This document shows, piece after piece, positions 1-8,210 of a stretch of DNA of 64,000 nucleotides (the first letter of the stretch is position 1; every line of letters starts with the position of its first letter). The notes under the pieces were generated by a model that saw only the letters and a program-made list of their open reading frames with translations, ran no database searches and was not told the origin of the DNA. Source of the DNA: Mucilaginibacter dorajii (lineage in GTDB: Bacteria; Bacteroidota; Bacteroidia; Sphingobacteriales; Sphingobacteriaceae); contig NZ_JANTYS010000004.1 of the NCBI RefSeq assembly GCF_024808255.1, forward strand, positions 1 to 64,000, written 5' to 3'. Made by a program: the position numbers and the translations under genes.

Positions 1-95
1 CCTGCTACCGCCAGTGATGCTTCCTGCTGGTTGCCATAAACGCTCACCGGCAGCTTCTCGTACCGGGTCTCTTCCAATAAATTTAATCGGGCCAT
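1..95 (-). CDS. nagB: Probable glucosamine-6-phosphate deaminase, N-terminal fragment
   Basis: Only the first 31 codons are inside the window; the gene runs off the left edge. The peptide starts MARLNLLEETRYEKLPVSVY and matches, from memory, the N-terminus of the long NagB-type glucosamine-6-phosphate deaminases of Sphingobacteriaceae, which convert glucosamine-6-phosphate to fructose-6-phosphate plus ammonia. No catalytic residue is visible. The ATG at 95 has no Shine-Dalgarno sequence. A strong intrinsic terminator lies about 50 bases upstream on the same strand, so the leader may be attenuated or the terminator may close a separate small transcript. The identification rests on N-terminal similarity only. 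Confidence 0.5.
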   Translation of the reverse strand, partial: MARLNLLEETRYEKLPVSVYGNQQEASLAVA

Positions 96-142
96 AATTT
101 TTAAGAACCTGTGTTATATATATGTTGAAATAAAAAGATCGC

Positions 143-175
143 ATAAAAAAACCCCCGCCGAAACGAGGGTTTTAT
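143..175 (-). terminator. Intrinsic terminator or attenuator upstream of nagB
   Basis: On the minus strand AAAACCCTCG, a short loop and a CGGGGGTTTT arm form a GC-rich hairpin followed by seven T. It lies in the same direction as, and just upstream of, the probable nagB start, so it can act as an attenuator of nagB or as the end of a short leader transcript. A possible -7 element TATGTTTG is at 267-260 on the minus strand. The hairpin is preceded by AATTGGTTTGATAA, nearly the same box that precedes the terminator at 326-359. Confidence 0.7.
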
Positions 176-259
176 CAAACCAATTAACAAAACTGTTTTA
201 ACCTCACCGACATAAGGCTAAAATGAATTCTATTTAATAACAAGTTGTGCATTACACTA

Positions 260-267
260 CAAACATA
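260..267 (-). promoter_or_regulatory. Candidate -7 element for a short nagB leader transcript
   Basis: TATGTTTG fits the Bacteroidota -7 consensus TAnnTTTG on the minus strand. No well-spaced -33 TTTG is visible. A start here would give a transcript of roughly 100 bases ending at the terminator at 143-175, or reading through into nagB. A 22-codon ORF (MHNLLLNRIHFSLMSV...) fits between promoter and hairpin and stops at the AATTGGTT box. Confidence 0.35.
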
Positions 268-325
268 ATAAAACTAATTTTCAATTTAAAGAACTTTTTA
301 AATTATTTTAATAAGTGTTTTTGAG

Positions 326-359
326 CAAAAAAAAAGAGCTCCTGATGGGCAGGAACTCT
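326..359 (-). terminator. Intrinsic terminator of a short minus-strand unit
   Basis: On the minus strand AGAGTTCCTG, a five-base loop and CAGGAGCTCT form a hairpin with one mismatch, followed by nine T. It closes a short unit whose candidate promoter is at 493-500. The sequence just before it, AATTGGTTAGATCA, repeats the box before the terminator at 143-175. Confidence 0.75.
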
Positions 360-370
360 GATCTAACCAA

Positions 371-475
371 TTATAAAACATAAATATGAGAAGAGAAGTA
401 GATGCAGGGGACAGGATCGAACCATCCGCTCACCCGCCAACCGGTACCTGCTTTGTAGCTGTTAAATGCACCCAT
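371..475 (-). CDS. Candidate 34-residue small protein or leader ORF
   Basis: An ATG at 475 opens 34 codons (MGAFNSYKAGTGWRVSGW...) and stops at TAA at 371, 12 bases before a terminator. A TATATTTG -7 element lies 18 bases upstream of the ATG, so promoter, ORF and terminator form a compact unit. It resembles no family that I recognise. The unit may instead be a small RNA in which the ORF is incidental; codon-level conservation would decide. The piece GGTTCGATCC inside it resembles a tRNA T-loop, but no tRNA can be folded around it. Confidence 0.3.
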   Translation of the reverse strand: MGAFNSYKAGTGWRVSGWFDPVPCIYFSSHIYVL

Positions 476-492
476 TTATAAACTACCTGCTG

Positions 493-500
493 CAAATATA
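493..500 (-). promoter_or_regulatory. -7 promoter element of the short minus-strand unit
   Basis: TATATTTG on the minus strand matches TAnnTTTG exactly. It is 18 bases upstream of the small ORF at 371-475 and about 135 bases upstream of its terminator. No convincing -33 TTTG is seen. Confidence 0.5.
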
Positions 501-734
501 TAATTAATTCTATAATATCCATGTATTTAGTAGTATAAATATTATAGCCTTTCTGCATTTTTTTCATCATTTGTGACCCTGCGAATCGCTTTTACCGGCT
601 TCGTCGATACAAAAATCCACTCTATCGATACTCCTGGCATTAACTGCATTTAAATTTAAAACTTGCCTTAGTTGATAATTAATTAAAGGTTTAACATCAA
701 CCTGCTTTTTCGTTTACCCATTAAAATCAATTTT

Positions 735-1286
735 ATGATCATACTGCTTTGCGGATTATCCGGTGCCGGAAAAACAACACTTGCTAAAAAAGTTAAAGAC
801 AAGCTTGAGCGCATGGGCCATTTAACAGAAGTAATTGATGCCGACGAATATCGCCAGGAGCTTTTTCCTGATCTTAAATATTCAAAGGAGGATCGTTTTG
901 AAAATGTGCGTCGCCTGGGTTTCATCGCTGATAAATTTAGCAACCAGGGCATTATTACCATCATCAGCGCTATAATGCCTTATGAGGCAATGCGTCAGGA
1001 ACTGGTTAATAATTATGATGAGGTTAAAGTGGTTCATGTAGATTGCCCCCTAAGTGTTTTAAAAGCAAGGGATACCAAAGGACTTTACTACCGGGCGCAA
1101 TTGCCTGCCGGCGATCCGCAACGGATTAATAACCTAACGGGAGTAAGTGATCCTTTCGAGGCACCGCAACAACCACACCTATATATTAACACCTATGCCT
1201 ATGATGTTGCCGAATGTACCGGCAGGTTACTGGCATTTATTGAATATCAACGCTTTTTATCAAAACAGCGACCTGTTGCCTGTTAA
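735..1286 (+). CDS. cysC: Adenylyl-sulfate (APS) kinase
   Basis: This 183-residue cytoplasmic protein should phosphorylate adenosine 5'-phosphosulfate to PAPS, the universal sulfate donor. The Walker A motif GLSGAGKT is at residues 7-14, and the nucleotide-binding core continues through IDADEYR. DTKGLYYRAQ corresponds to the DPKGLY signature of APS kinases. The length is that of a stand-alone kinase with no fused sulfurylase domain. The next gene, 37 bases downstream on the same strand, is a sulfotransferase that would use PAPS, so the pair looks dedicated to sulfating a molecule rather than to cysteine synthesis. ATP sulfurylase is not in the window. No Shine-Dalgarno sequence is present, as is usual here. 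Confidence 0.85.
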   Translation: MIILLCGLSGAGKTTLAKKVKDKLERMGHLTEVIDADEYRQELFPDLKYSKEDRFENVRRLGFIADKFSNQGIITIISAIMPYEAMRQELVNNYDEVKVVHVDCPLSVLKARDTKGLYYRAQLPAGDPQRINNLTGVSDPFEAPQQPHLYINTYAYDVAECTGRLLAFIEYQRFLSKQRPVAC

Positions 1287-1323
1287 TCAATAACGTTTTA
1301 AGAACAACATTAAATTAAACATT

Positions 1324-2151
1324 ATGCAACATCAAACATTGATCATCGCCGGAATGCACCGCTCAGGTACATCATTAATAACCAATTGGCTTAGCCGATG
1401 TGGATTAGAAATAGGAGAACGCCTGGCCGAAGGCAACGCGGGCAATGTGGACGGGCATTTTGAAGATGTGGAGTTTTTAAAACTACATGAGGAGATACTG
1501 AATAATAACAGTCTGGATATCTCGGGCCTGGTCGATACTAAAAAGATCGTGCTATCGCCATACCAGTTGGCTAAGCTGGAGAGCATCATCAGCATAAAAC
1601 AGCAGCTATATGAGCAATGGGCCTGGAAAGACCCGCGTACCTGCCTGTTCCTTGAAACCTATTCCAAGCTACTGCCCGGTGCAAAATACCTGGTGATCAT
1701 GCGCGATTACCGGGCGGTGATAGGCTCGCTGTTAAAAAGGGAGTTTGCTTATATCGACAGAAAATACATGGCCCGCGGTTATTTTTCAAAACTGGTTTGG
1801 AAACACATCAGGCGTAAACGCAAACAGGAAAAATTTTATACCGAACACGCCGAAACCTTTTTGAAAGTTTGGATCAACTACAATGAAGAGATTCTTAAAA
1901 CCCTTAAAAAGCTTCCTGCCGATGATTACCTGGTTATTAACTACGAGCTGCTGTTGGAGAAAGACGAACAGGTGATAGGTTTTTTGAAAGACCACTGGAA
2001 ATTCAATTTAAACTACTTTGATTTTGGCCAGGTTTATAAACATGGTTTAATGAGTGCCACCCATGAAATTGAACAGTATGTAAGCGCTAAAACTTTACTG
2101 GTAAAAGCGCAATACCTTCAGCTGCGTTTAAATCATTATGTACGGATGTAG
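1324..2151 (+). CDS. PAPS-dependent sulfotransferase family protein
   Basis: The 275-residue protein has the 5'-phosphosulfate-binding loop GMHRSGTS at residues 10-17, typical of the Sulfotransfer_3 type. R127 and S135 in VIMRDYRAVIGSLLKR keep the eight-residue spacing of the 3'-phosphate-binding Arg and Ser. The family moves a sulfuryl group from PAPS to a carbohydrate, lipid or protein acceptor; the acceptor cannot be read from the sequence. There is no signal peptide or membrane segment, so transfer should happen in the cytoplasm or at its membrane face. It follows the APS kinase gene in an apparent two-gene operon that would make and use PAPS together. Confidence 0.8.
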   Translation: MQHQTLIIAGMHRSGTSLITNWLSRCGLEIGERLAEGNAGNVDGHFEDVEFLKLHEEILNNNSLDISGLVDTKKIVLSPYQLAKLESIISIKQQLYEQWAWKDPRTCLFLETYSKLLPGAKYLVIMRDYRAVIGSLLKREFAYIDRKYMARGYFSKLVWKHIRRKRKQEKFYTEHAETFLKVWINYNEEILKTLKKLPADDYLVINYELLLEKDEQVIGFLKDHWKFNLNYFDFGQVYKHGLMSATHEIEQYVSAKTLLVKAQYLQLRLNHYVRM

Positions 2152-2152
2152 A

Positions 2153-2359
2153 TGATTTGAAAATTTGAGGATTTGAAGATTTGAAAATTTGAAGATGAAT
2201 GTTTGTCTGAACCACGATTTAGCGGATTAAGGGATTAAAGCAGGATTTTTTGCCAAATCAGAATCTTGTTAATCTGATAAATCTGTTTAACCCGGGGGCA
2301 GATTATTTCTTATCTAATCATTTTCAAATTTTCAAATCCTCAAATTTTCAAATCATCTG
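2153..2359. repeat. Long inverted repeat of GATTTGAAAATTTG-type oligomers
   Basis: The left arm, 2153-2196, is made of variants of GATTTGAAAATTTGA in tandem. The right arm, 2319-2359, is made of their reverse complement. The arms can pair over about 27-40 bases around a 120-base centre that itself carries GGATTAAGGGATTAAAG and AATCTTGTTAATC segments. It fills the space between the sulfotransferase gene and parC. Confidence 0.75.
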
Positions 2360-2413
2360 CACATCCGAACCTTATTTTTTATCTTTACCCATCCAAAACT
2401 TTTTGAGTACATA

Positions 2414-5197
2414 ATGAGTGAAGATCTGAACGCAAACGAGATACCAGCAAATAACGAAGATAAATTACATAACGTTACCTCACTCGACGGTTTATACGAA
2501 AACTGGTTTCTTGATTATGCCTCTTACGTAATACTTGACCGTGCCGTACCGCACATCAACGATGGTTTAAAACCGGTACAACGCCGTATTTTACATTCTT
2601 TGAAGGAGATGGACGACGGGCGCTTTAACAAGGCTGCCAACGTAATTGGTAACACCATGAAATATCACCCTCACGGTGATGCTTCCATTGGTGATGCCAT
2701 GGTACAAATAGGGCAAAAGAACCTGTTGATTGATTGCCAGGGTAACTGGGGCGATCCGGTAACCGGCGACTCGGCCGCGGCACCACGTTACATCGAGGCA
2801 CGTTTATCAAAATTCGCGCTTGATGTTGTTTTTAATGCCGATACAACCGTTTGGCAGGCCAGTTATGATGGCCGTAACAAAGAGCCTATTACGCTGCCTG
2901 TAAAGTTCCCGCTGTTATTAGCCCAGGGTGCCGAGGGTATTGCCGTAGGTTTGGCTACCAAAATTTTACCGCACAATTTTAATGAACTGATTGATGCTTC
3001 CATTGAAGCATTAAAAGGTGTCCGTCCGAATATATTGCCCGACTTCCCGACAGGGGGTATGGCCGATGCTTCGTTGTATAACGAGGGTCAGCGTGGCGGC
3101 AAGGTTCGTGTGCGTGCTAAAATTGTGGAGCGCGATAAAAAAACCTTAGCCATTACCGAAATTCCCTTTACTACCACAACCGGTAGTTTGATCGATAGTG
3201 TAATATCTGCCAATGATAAAGGTAAGATCAAGATCAAAAAGATCGAAGATAATACTGCAGCAAGCGTAGAGATCATCATCCACCTGGCACCCGGCATTTC
3301 GCCCGATGTAACTATCGACGCCTTGTATGCCTTTACCGATTGCGAAGTTTCCATATCGCCAAATACCTGTGTTATCCAATCGGATAAGCCACGTTTTATG
3401 AGCGTGAACGATATGCTTACCGAAAGCACATTTTTCACCAAAGAACTGTTAAAGCAGGAGCTGGAGATCAGGTTGAAAGAGCTGATGGAAAAGATCTTCT
3501 TTAGCTCCTTACTTAAAATATTTATTCAGGAGGGGATGTACAAACACCCCGACTACGAAACCTCCGGTAATTTTGAAACGGTACTGGAAGTGCTTAACCG
3601 TTTGTTTGAGCCTTTCTTCCCTCAGTTTTACCGTACTATAGTGCCCGAGGATTATAAAAAGCTTATTGATAAACCAATGAGCAGCATCACCCGCTTTGAC
3701 GTTAAAAAGGCGGATGAGCAGATGAAAACCCTCGAAAATGAAATAAAACAGGTAAAACATCACCTGAAACACCTTACCGATTATACCATTGCCTGGTTTG
3801 AAAAACTGAAGGAAAAATATGGTAAGGATCGTGGCCGTAAAACCGAGTTGCGCACTTTTGATAAGGTAGAAGCCGCACAGGTAGCATTGGCCAACATTAA
3901 ATTATATGTTAACAGGGCCGATGGTTTTATTGGTTCTGGTTTGAAGAAAGATGAATCTGTTGAGTATGTGGGCGATTGCTCCGATATTGACGAGATCATC
4001 ATTTTCCGGTCGGATGGTCGTTGCATTATCACCAAAGTACAGGATAAGGTTTTTGTGGGTAAGGATATCATCCACGTAGCCGTATTTAAAAAGAACGATG
4101 AGCGTACCGTTTATAACATGATTTATAAAGATGGTGAAAGCGGTATAGCTTATATTAAGCGTTTCTCGGTAGTTGGTGTAACCCGCGATAAAGAATATGA
4201 CTTAACTAAGGGTACAAAAGGCACCAAAACGCTATACTTTACTGCCAACCCTAACGGTGAGGCCGAAATTGTGAACGTACAGCTTAAACCACACTCCAAA
4301 TTGAAAAAGCTTCAGTTTGATGAGGATTTTGCGTCGATAGCAATCAAGGGACGTGGTTCTATGGGGAATATCATCACCAAATACCCGGTTAAAAAGATAT
4401 TGCTGAAAAGCAAAGGGGTATCTACATTGGCTGGTCGTAAAATTTGGTACGATGCGATCCTGAAACGCCTGAATGCTGATAGCCGAGGCAAATACCTGGG
4501 TGAGTTTGATGGCGACGACCGCATCCTGACCATGATGAGCAACGGTATTTATGAGCTAACCAACTTCGATCTTAATAATCATTTTGATGATAAAATGATT
4601 TTGATAGAAAAGTACGATGCCCAAAAAGTTTATTCGGCTATCCACATTGATGGAAAATCGAAAAACTACATGGTGAAGCGTTTCCTATTTGAAAACATAG
4701 CGCTTAGTAAACAGGTAAGCATCATTAGCGACGAACCGGGATCAAAACTGGCATACATTGCCAAAGGCAACCAGCAGTTTAGCGTAGTGCAGTTGAGAGG
4801 TAAGGAACAAGCTCCCGAAACCATTGAAGTAAACGTTGCCGACCTGATTGATGTAAAAGGGATGAAAGCCATGGGAAACCGTTTATCGCAATTGCCTATA
4901 AAATCTGTCGAGCTGATTGTTACTGAGGATGCTGTTGAAGAACCAGCGGAGGCTGAACAGGAAGTAGAAACCGAAGATATCGGCGAAGTAGCAAGCGGCG
5001 AAGCTGAACCTGAAGAGGCCGAAACTGAGGTGACCGAACCTGCAAAAGCCCCTGCCGAGTCACAAGCTCCGGCAGCTGCACCAGCGCCGCCCAAGGAAGA
5101 AAAACCAACCCAGGAACCACCTAAAAAGGTAGACTTTGAGATCACCAATCCCGATGATATCGACATAAAGGATAACGGTCAGTTAGGGTTATTTTAA
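2414..5197 (+). CDS. parC: DNA topoisomerase IV subunit A (ParC type)
   Basis: The 927-residue type IIA topoisomerase A subunit cleaves and rejoins DNA; with ParE it decatenates daughter chromosomes. The start (ENWFLDYASYVILDRAVPHI, then DGLKPVQRRILHSLKEMDDG) is that of Bacteroidota ParC rather than GyrA. The catalytic tyrosine is Y126 in AAAPRYIEAR. The quinolone-pocket loop KYHPHGDASIGD (83-94) has Ala90 where E. coli GyrA has Ser83 and keeps an Asp at the Asp87 position. A beta-pinwheel C-terminal domain follows, then an acidic Glu/Ala/Pro-rich tail from about residue 835 to 905. parE is not adjacent. TATCTTTA about 20 bases upstream is a one-mismatch -7 element. Confidence 0.88.
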   Translation: MSEDLNANEIPANNEDKLHNVTSLDGLYENWFLDYASYVILDRAVPHINDGLKPVQRRILHSLKEMDDGRFNKAANVIGNTMKYHPHGDASIGDAMVQIGQKNLLIDCQGNWGDPVTGDSAAAPRYIEARLSKFALDVVFNADTTVWQASYDGRNKEPITLPVKFPLLLAQGAEGIAVGLATKILPHNFNELIDASIEALKGVRPNILPDFPTGGMADASLYNEGQRGGKVRVRAKIVERDKKTLAITEIPFTTTTGSLIDSVISANDKGKIKIKKIEDNTAASVEIIIHLAPGISPDVTIDALYAFTDCEVSISPNTCVIQSDKPRFMSVNDMLTESTFFTKELLKQELEIRLKELMEKIFFSSLLKIFIQEGMYKHPDYETSGNFETVLEVLNRLFEPFFPQFYRTIVPEDYKKLIDKPMSSITRFDVKKADEQMKTLENEIKQVKHHLKHLTDYTIAWFEKLKEKYGKDRGRKTELRTFDKVEAAQVALANIKLYVNRADGFIGSGLKKDESVEYVGDCSDIDEIIIFRSDGRCIITKVQDKVFVGKDIIHVAVFKKNDERTVYNMIYKDGESGIAYIKRFSVVGVTRDKEYDLTKGTKGTKTLYFTANPNGEAEIVNVQLKPHSKLKKLQFDEDFASIAIKGRGSMGNIITKYPVKKILLKSKGVSTLAGRKIWYDAILKRLNADSRGKYLGEFDGDDRILTMMSNGIYELTNFDLNNHFDDKMILIEKYDAQKVYSAIHIDGKSKNYMVKRFLFENIALSKQVSIISDEPGSKLAYIAKGNQQFSVVQLRGKEQAPETIEVNVADLIDVKGMKAMGNRLSQLPIKSVELIVTEDAVEEPAEAEQEVETEDIGEVASGEAEPEEAETEVTEPAKAPAESQAPAAAPAPPKEEKPTQEPPKKVDFEITNPDDIDIKDNGQLGLF

Positions 5198-5249
5198 ATA
5201 TTTAAACAAGTCACGTTCAGTGAAAGTCATGACGTAAACAAGGCGCAGA

Positions 5250-5385
5250 CGACTCACCCCGACGAGGCTGCGCCCGTCTCCCCTCTCTCCGACTGCGTCG
5301 CATAGAGCGGGAAGAATATTTTTTAACCCTCTTTGCGGCTTGCCGGAGAGAGGGTCGGCCAGCGAAGCGTAGCCGGGGTGAGTCG
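5250..5385. repeat. Imperfect palindromic intergenic element (CGACTCACCCCG ends)
   Basis: CGACTCACCCCG at 5250-5261 is the inverse of CGGGGTGAGTCG at 5374-5385. Internal CCCTCTCTCCG and CGGAGAGAGGG also pair, giving a long cruciform-like element of about 136 bases between parC and the GH35 gene. The GC-rich composition differs from its surroundings. It looks like a non-autonomous dispersed repeat; no transposase is present. Confidence 0.7.
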
Positions 5386-5457
5386 TAGCCAGCGTTCTAT
5401 ATCGCCGTTTGTTCGGCCACCAATGCCTTTTTTCGATATAAAATAAAATAGATTACC

Positions 5458-7344
5458 ATGAAAAAGATCATTATCGCCTGCTTATTATTCATAGCAGCTT
5501 TCACCACTACATTAAACGCGCAAACCGCCAATCACACCTTTGCCCTTGGCGATTCGACTTTTATGTTAGATGGGAAGCCGCTGCAACTGATCTCGGGCGA
5601 AATGCACTGTTACCGTTTACCGCGCGAGTACTGGCGCTCACGTATGAAAATGGCAAAGGCCATGGGTTTAAATACCATTGGTACCTATATTTTTTGGAAT
5701 GTGCACGAGCCTGTACAAGGCACTTATGATTTTACAGGTAATAACGACATTGCCGAGTTTGTTAAAATAGCCAAAGAAGAAGGCCTTTGGGTAATAATGC
5801 GCCCAAGTCCTTACGCCTGTGCCGAGTGGGAATTTGGCGGCTACCCCTGGTGGCTGTTAAAAGATAAGGATATGAAGGTGCGCAGCAAGGATCCTAAATT
5901 TCTGGCTGCCTATAAAAATTACGTAATGCAGTTAGGCAAGCAGCTTACTCCATACCTGGTAACGCATGGAGGCAATATTTTAATGGTGCAGATTGAAAAC
6001 GAATACGGATCATACAGTAACGATAAAGAATACCTGGATATTAACCGCAAAATATTCCGTGAGGCTGGTTTTGATGGCTTGCTGTTTACCTGCGATGGTC
6101 CTTCGCAATTGCCTGCGGGTTATTTGCCGGGCTATTTGCCTGCTGTGAACGGCTTGGATAATCCTAAAGAGGTAAAAGAGCTGATCAATAAATATCACAA
6201 TGGTAAGGGCCCATATTACATTGCTGAATGGTATCCGGGTTGGTTTGATAGCTGGGGAACCCCGCATGCTACTACCAAAGCCGATGAGGATGCCAAAAAG
6301 CTGGATGAGGTTTTATCGGCAGGCATCTCTATTAACCTTTACATGTTTCATGGTGGTACCACCCGTGGTTTCATGAACGGGGCCAACATGAGCAAGCATG
6401 ATCCATACTCGCCGCAAACATCAAGCTATGATTACGACGCCCCGTTGGATGAATCTGGCAATCCAACCACTAAGTTTTATAAGTTCCGTGAGGTGATTCA
6501 GAAGCATTTGCCTAAAGGTGAAACTTTGCCGCCTGTACCTGCAACCAACAAAACCATTGCCATACCCAATATAAAACTTACTGCCTGGGCTCCCTTATTT
6601 TCAAAAACGGTTGATAACCTGGGTGCACCTGTAGTATCTGAAAAGCCATTATGTTTTGAAGACCTTGACCAGGGATACGGCTTTGTTTTATACCGCACTA
6701 CCTTAAAAAACGATGTCAGCGGCTTGCTAAAAGTTAAAGAAATGCGTGATTATGCTACCGTTTACCTTAACGGGCGACGCATTAGTATATTAGACAGGCA
6801 TCTACGTAAAGATTCATTGCAGTTAGATAAGGCTAAAAGAGGTGATGTGCTTGATATATTGGTAGAAAACAACGGTCGTATTAATTACGGGGCATATTTA
6901 ACCGATAACCGCCAGGGCATTACCGAAAAGGTGACCTTAAACGGAGATGAACTTTTGGGTTGGAAAATGTACAAGCTTCCGTTTGAAACAACAAAAGGCG
7001 TAAAGTTTTTAACCGAAAATACCAGGGTTAAACAGGGGTTACATACTAACGTAGCAACGCCAACCCCTACCTTATACAAAGGAACTTTTACGTTAACCAA
7101 AACAGGCGATACTTATTTAGACCTGAGCAGCTTTGGTAAAGGGTTTGTGTTCCTGAACGGGCGCAATATTGGTAAGTATTGGAATGTTGGTCCGCAGCAA
7201 ACACTGTATATCCCTGCCGGCTGGTTGAATAAAGGAGTGAACGAAGTAGTGGTTTTTGACGAATTGAAAAATGGTCACGCTGAAATAGCCGCGCTTGATC
7301 ATCCAATATTGGATAAAGTGGTAAAAGAAGCCGATTTGAAATAA
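5458..7344 (+). CDS. Secreted GH35 beta-galactosidase
   Basis: The 628-residue protein has a signal peptide (residues 1-21, ending LNAQ) and should act in the periplasm or at the cell surface on terminal beta-galactosides of plant or other polysaccharides. The TIM barrel fills about residues 30-355. The GH35 signature GGNILMVQIENEYG is at 171-184, with E182 as the likely acid/base. E257 in YYIAEWYPGW is the likely nucleophile. Beta-sandwich domains follow (FLNGRNIGKYWNVGPQ near 566-582). The length is normal for bacterial GH35. No SusC/SusD pair or other glycosidase is beside it, so it is not in a classical utilisation locus. Confidence 0.88.
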   Translation: MKKIIIACLLFIAAFTTTLNAQTANHTFALGDSTFMLDGKPLQLISGEMHCYRLPREYWRSRMKMAKAMGLNTIGTYIFWNVHEPVQGTYDFTGNNDIAEFVKIAKEEGLWVIMRPSPYACAEWEFGGYPWWLLKDKDMKVRSKDPKFLAAYKNYVMQLGKQLTPYLVTHGGNILMVQIENEYGSYSNDKEYLDINRKIFREAGFDGLLFTCDGPSQLPAGYLPGYLPAVNGLDNPKEVKELINKYHNGKGPYYIAEWYPGWFDSWGTPHATTKADEDAKKLDEVLSAGISINLYMFHGGTTRGFMNGANMSKHDPYSPQTSSYDYDAPLDESGNPTTKFYKFREVIQKHLPKGETLPPVPATNKTIAIPNIKLTAWAPLFSKTVDNLGAPVVSEKPLCFEDLDQGYGFVLYRTTLKNDVSGLLKVKEMRDYATVYLNGRRISILDRHLRKDSLQLDKAKRGDVLDILVENNGRINYGAYLTDNRQGITEKVTLNGDELLGWKMYKLPFETTKGVKFLTENTRVKQGLHTNVATPTPTLYKGTFTLTKTGDTYLDLSSFGKGFVFLNGRNIGKYWNVGPQQTLYIPAGWLNKGVNEVVVFDELKNGHAEIAALDHPILDKVVKEADLK

Positions 7345-7349
7345 AAATA

Positions 7350-7394
7350 TTGCTGACGAATGCGTCATTTTTTTATTTTTGGATAATCTTATCC
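7350..7394 (+). promoter_or_regulatory. Promoter with a small palindrome upstream of the PLDc_N-TPR gene
   Basis: TTG at 7350-7352, a 21-base spacer and TATTTTTG at 7374-7381 fit the Bacteroidota promoter. The 14-base palindrome GGATAATCTTATCC (7381-7394) covers the expected transcription start and could be an operator. Confidence 0.5.
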
Positions 7395-7413
7395 TTTTAA
7401 AGCTTTGTGAACT

Positions 7414-8178
7414 ATGAGTATGCTCTTTGGTGGCGGTAGCTATTACTATCTTATCCTTATACTTGAAGCCTTTTGTATTATCCATTGCTTACGCAGGGGT
7501 ACGCAGCAAAAGTGGCTTTGGATGCTGATTGTTTTACCCGTTGTAGGCTGCTTTATTTATATCTATTCAGAAATACTCACCAACCGGTCGACCCTGCGGA
7601 TGCCAAAGGTTGATGTTGGCGCGGTGCTAAACCCCGGTGTAAAACTTAAGCGCCTGGAAGATGAGCTGCGCTTTACCGACACTTTTGCCAACAAAATAAA
7701 ATTAGCAGATGCTTACCTTGAGGCCGGCTTCACCGATAAAGCTGTCGACCTGTACCAAACCAGCCTTACCGGAGCTTTTGCCGAAAACGAGCACGTATTA
7801 GCCCAATTGATTGTAGCTTACTCCGAACAGGCCAGGTACCAGGAGATTATCCCTATTGCCAAAAAACTGTATAAGCTGCCCCAGTTCCCCCGCTCAAAAG
7901 CGCATATCGGTTACGCCATAGCTTTAGAAAACACCGGTCAGGTTGATTTAGCCGAAGCCGAATTTAAAGCCATGAAAGGCCGCTATTCGTACTTTGGGCC
8001 ACGGTATGAGTACGGCATGTTTTTGGTGAGGCAGGGCCGGGACGAAGATGCTTATCAGATCTTTACCGATATCCTGAACGAAGTACCCCAGCTTAGCGCC
8101 ATGGAGCGTAAAGCGAGTAAAGTTTGGTTTGGTAAAGCCAAGGATGAGTTGAAGCGGTTATCAGCGAAATCGGCTTAG
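7414..8178 (+). CDS. Membrane-anchored TPR protein with PLDc_N-like N-terminus
   Basis: The 254-residue protein begins with two hydrophobic segments (about residues 9-24 and 34-53) with the pattern of the short PLDc_N membrane domain (LEAFCIIHCLRRG, then KWLWMLIVLPVVGCFIYIY). No phospholipase catalytic HKD motif follows. Instead residues about 85-245 form TPR-like helical repeats (ADAYLEAGFTDKAVDLYQTS; AIALENTGQVDLAEAEFKAM). TPRs mediate protein-protein contacts, so this is probably an inner-membrane scaffold; the partner is unknown. Confidence 0.65.
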   Translation: MSMLFGGGSYYYLILILEAFCIIHCLRRGTQQKWLWMLIVLPVVGCFIYIYSEILTNRSTLRMPKVDVGAVLNPGVKLKRLEDELRFTDTFANKIKLADAYLEAGFTDKAVDLYQTSLTGAFAENEHVLAQLIVAYSEQARYQEIIPIAKKLYKLPQFPRSKAHIGYAIALENTGQVDLAEAEFKAMKGRYSYFGPRYEYGMFLVRQGRDEDAYQIFTDILNEVPQLSAMERKASKVWFGKAKDELKRLSAKSA

Positions 8179-8210
8179 TAACACAGAATATCAAAACGTA
8201 ATTCTTCATC

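Noticed and set aside
375-440. tRNA-like T-arm sequence (GGTTCGATCC) on the minus strand
   Set aside because: No acceptor, D arm or anticodon arm can be folded around it.
2414-5197. GyrA rather than ParC
   Set aside because: The N-terminal and active-site context (ENWFLDYASYVILDRAVPHI; RILHSLKEMDDGRF) is that of the ParC-type subunit of Bacteroidota.
7414-8178. Phospholipase D
   Set aside because: Only the short PLDc_N-like membrane part is present; no HKD catalytic motif exists.
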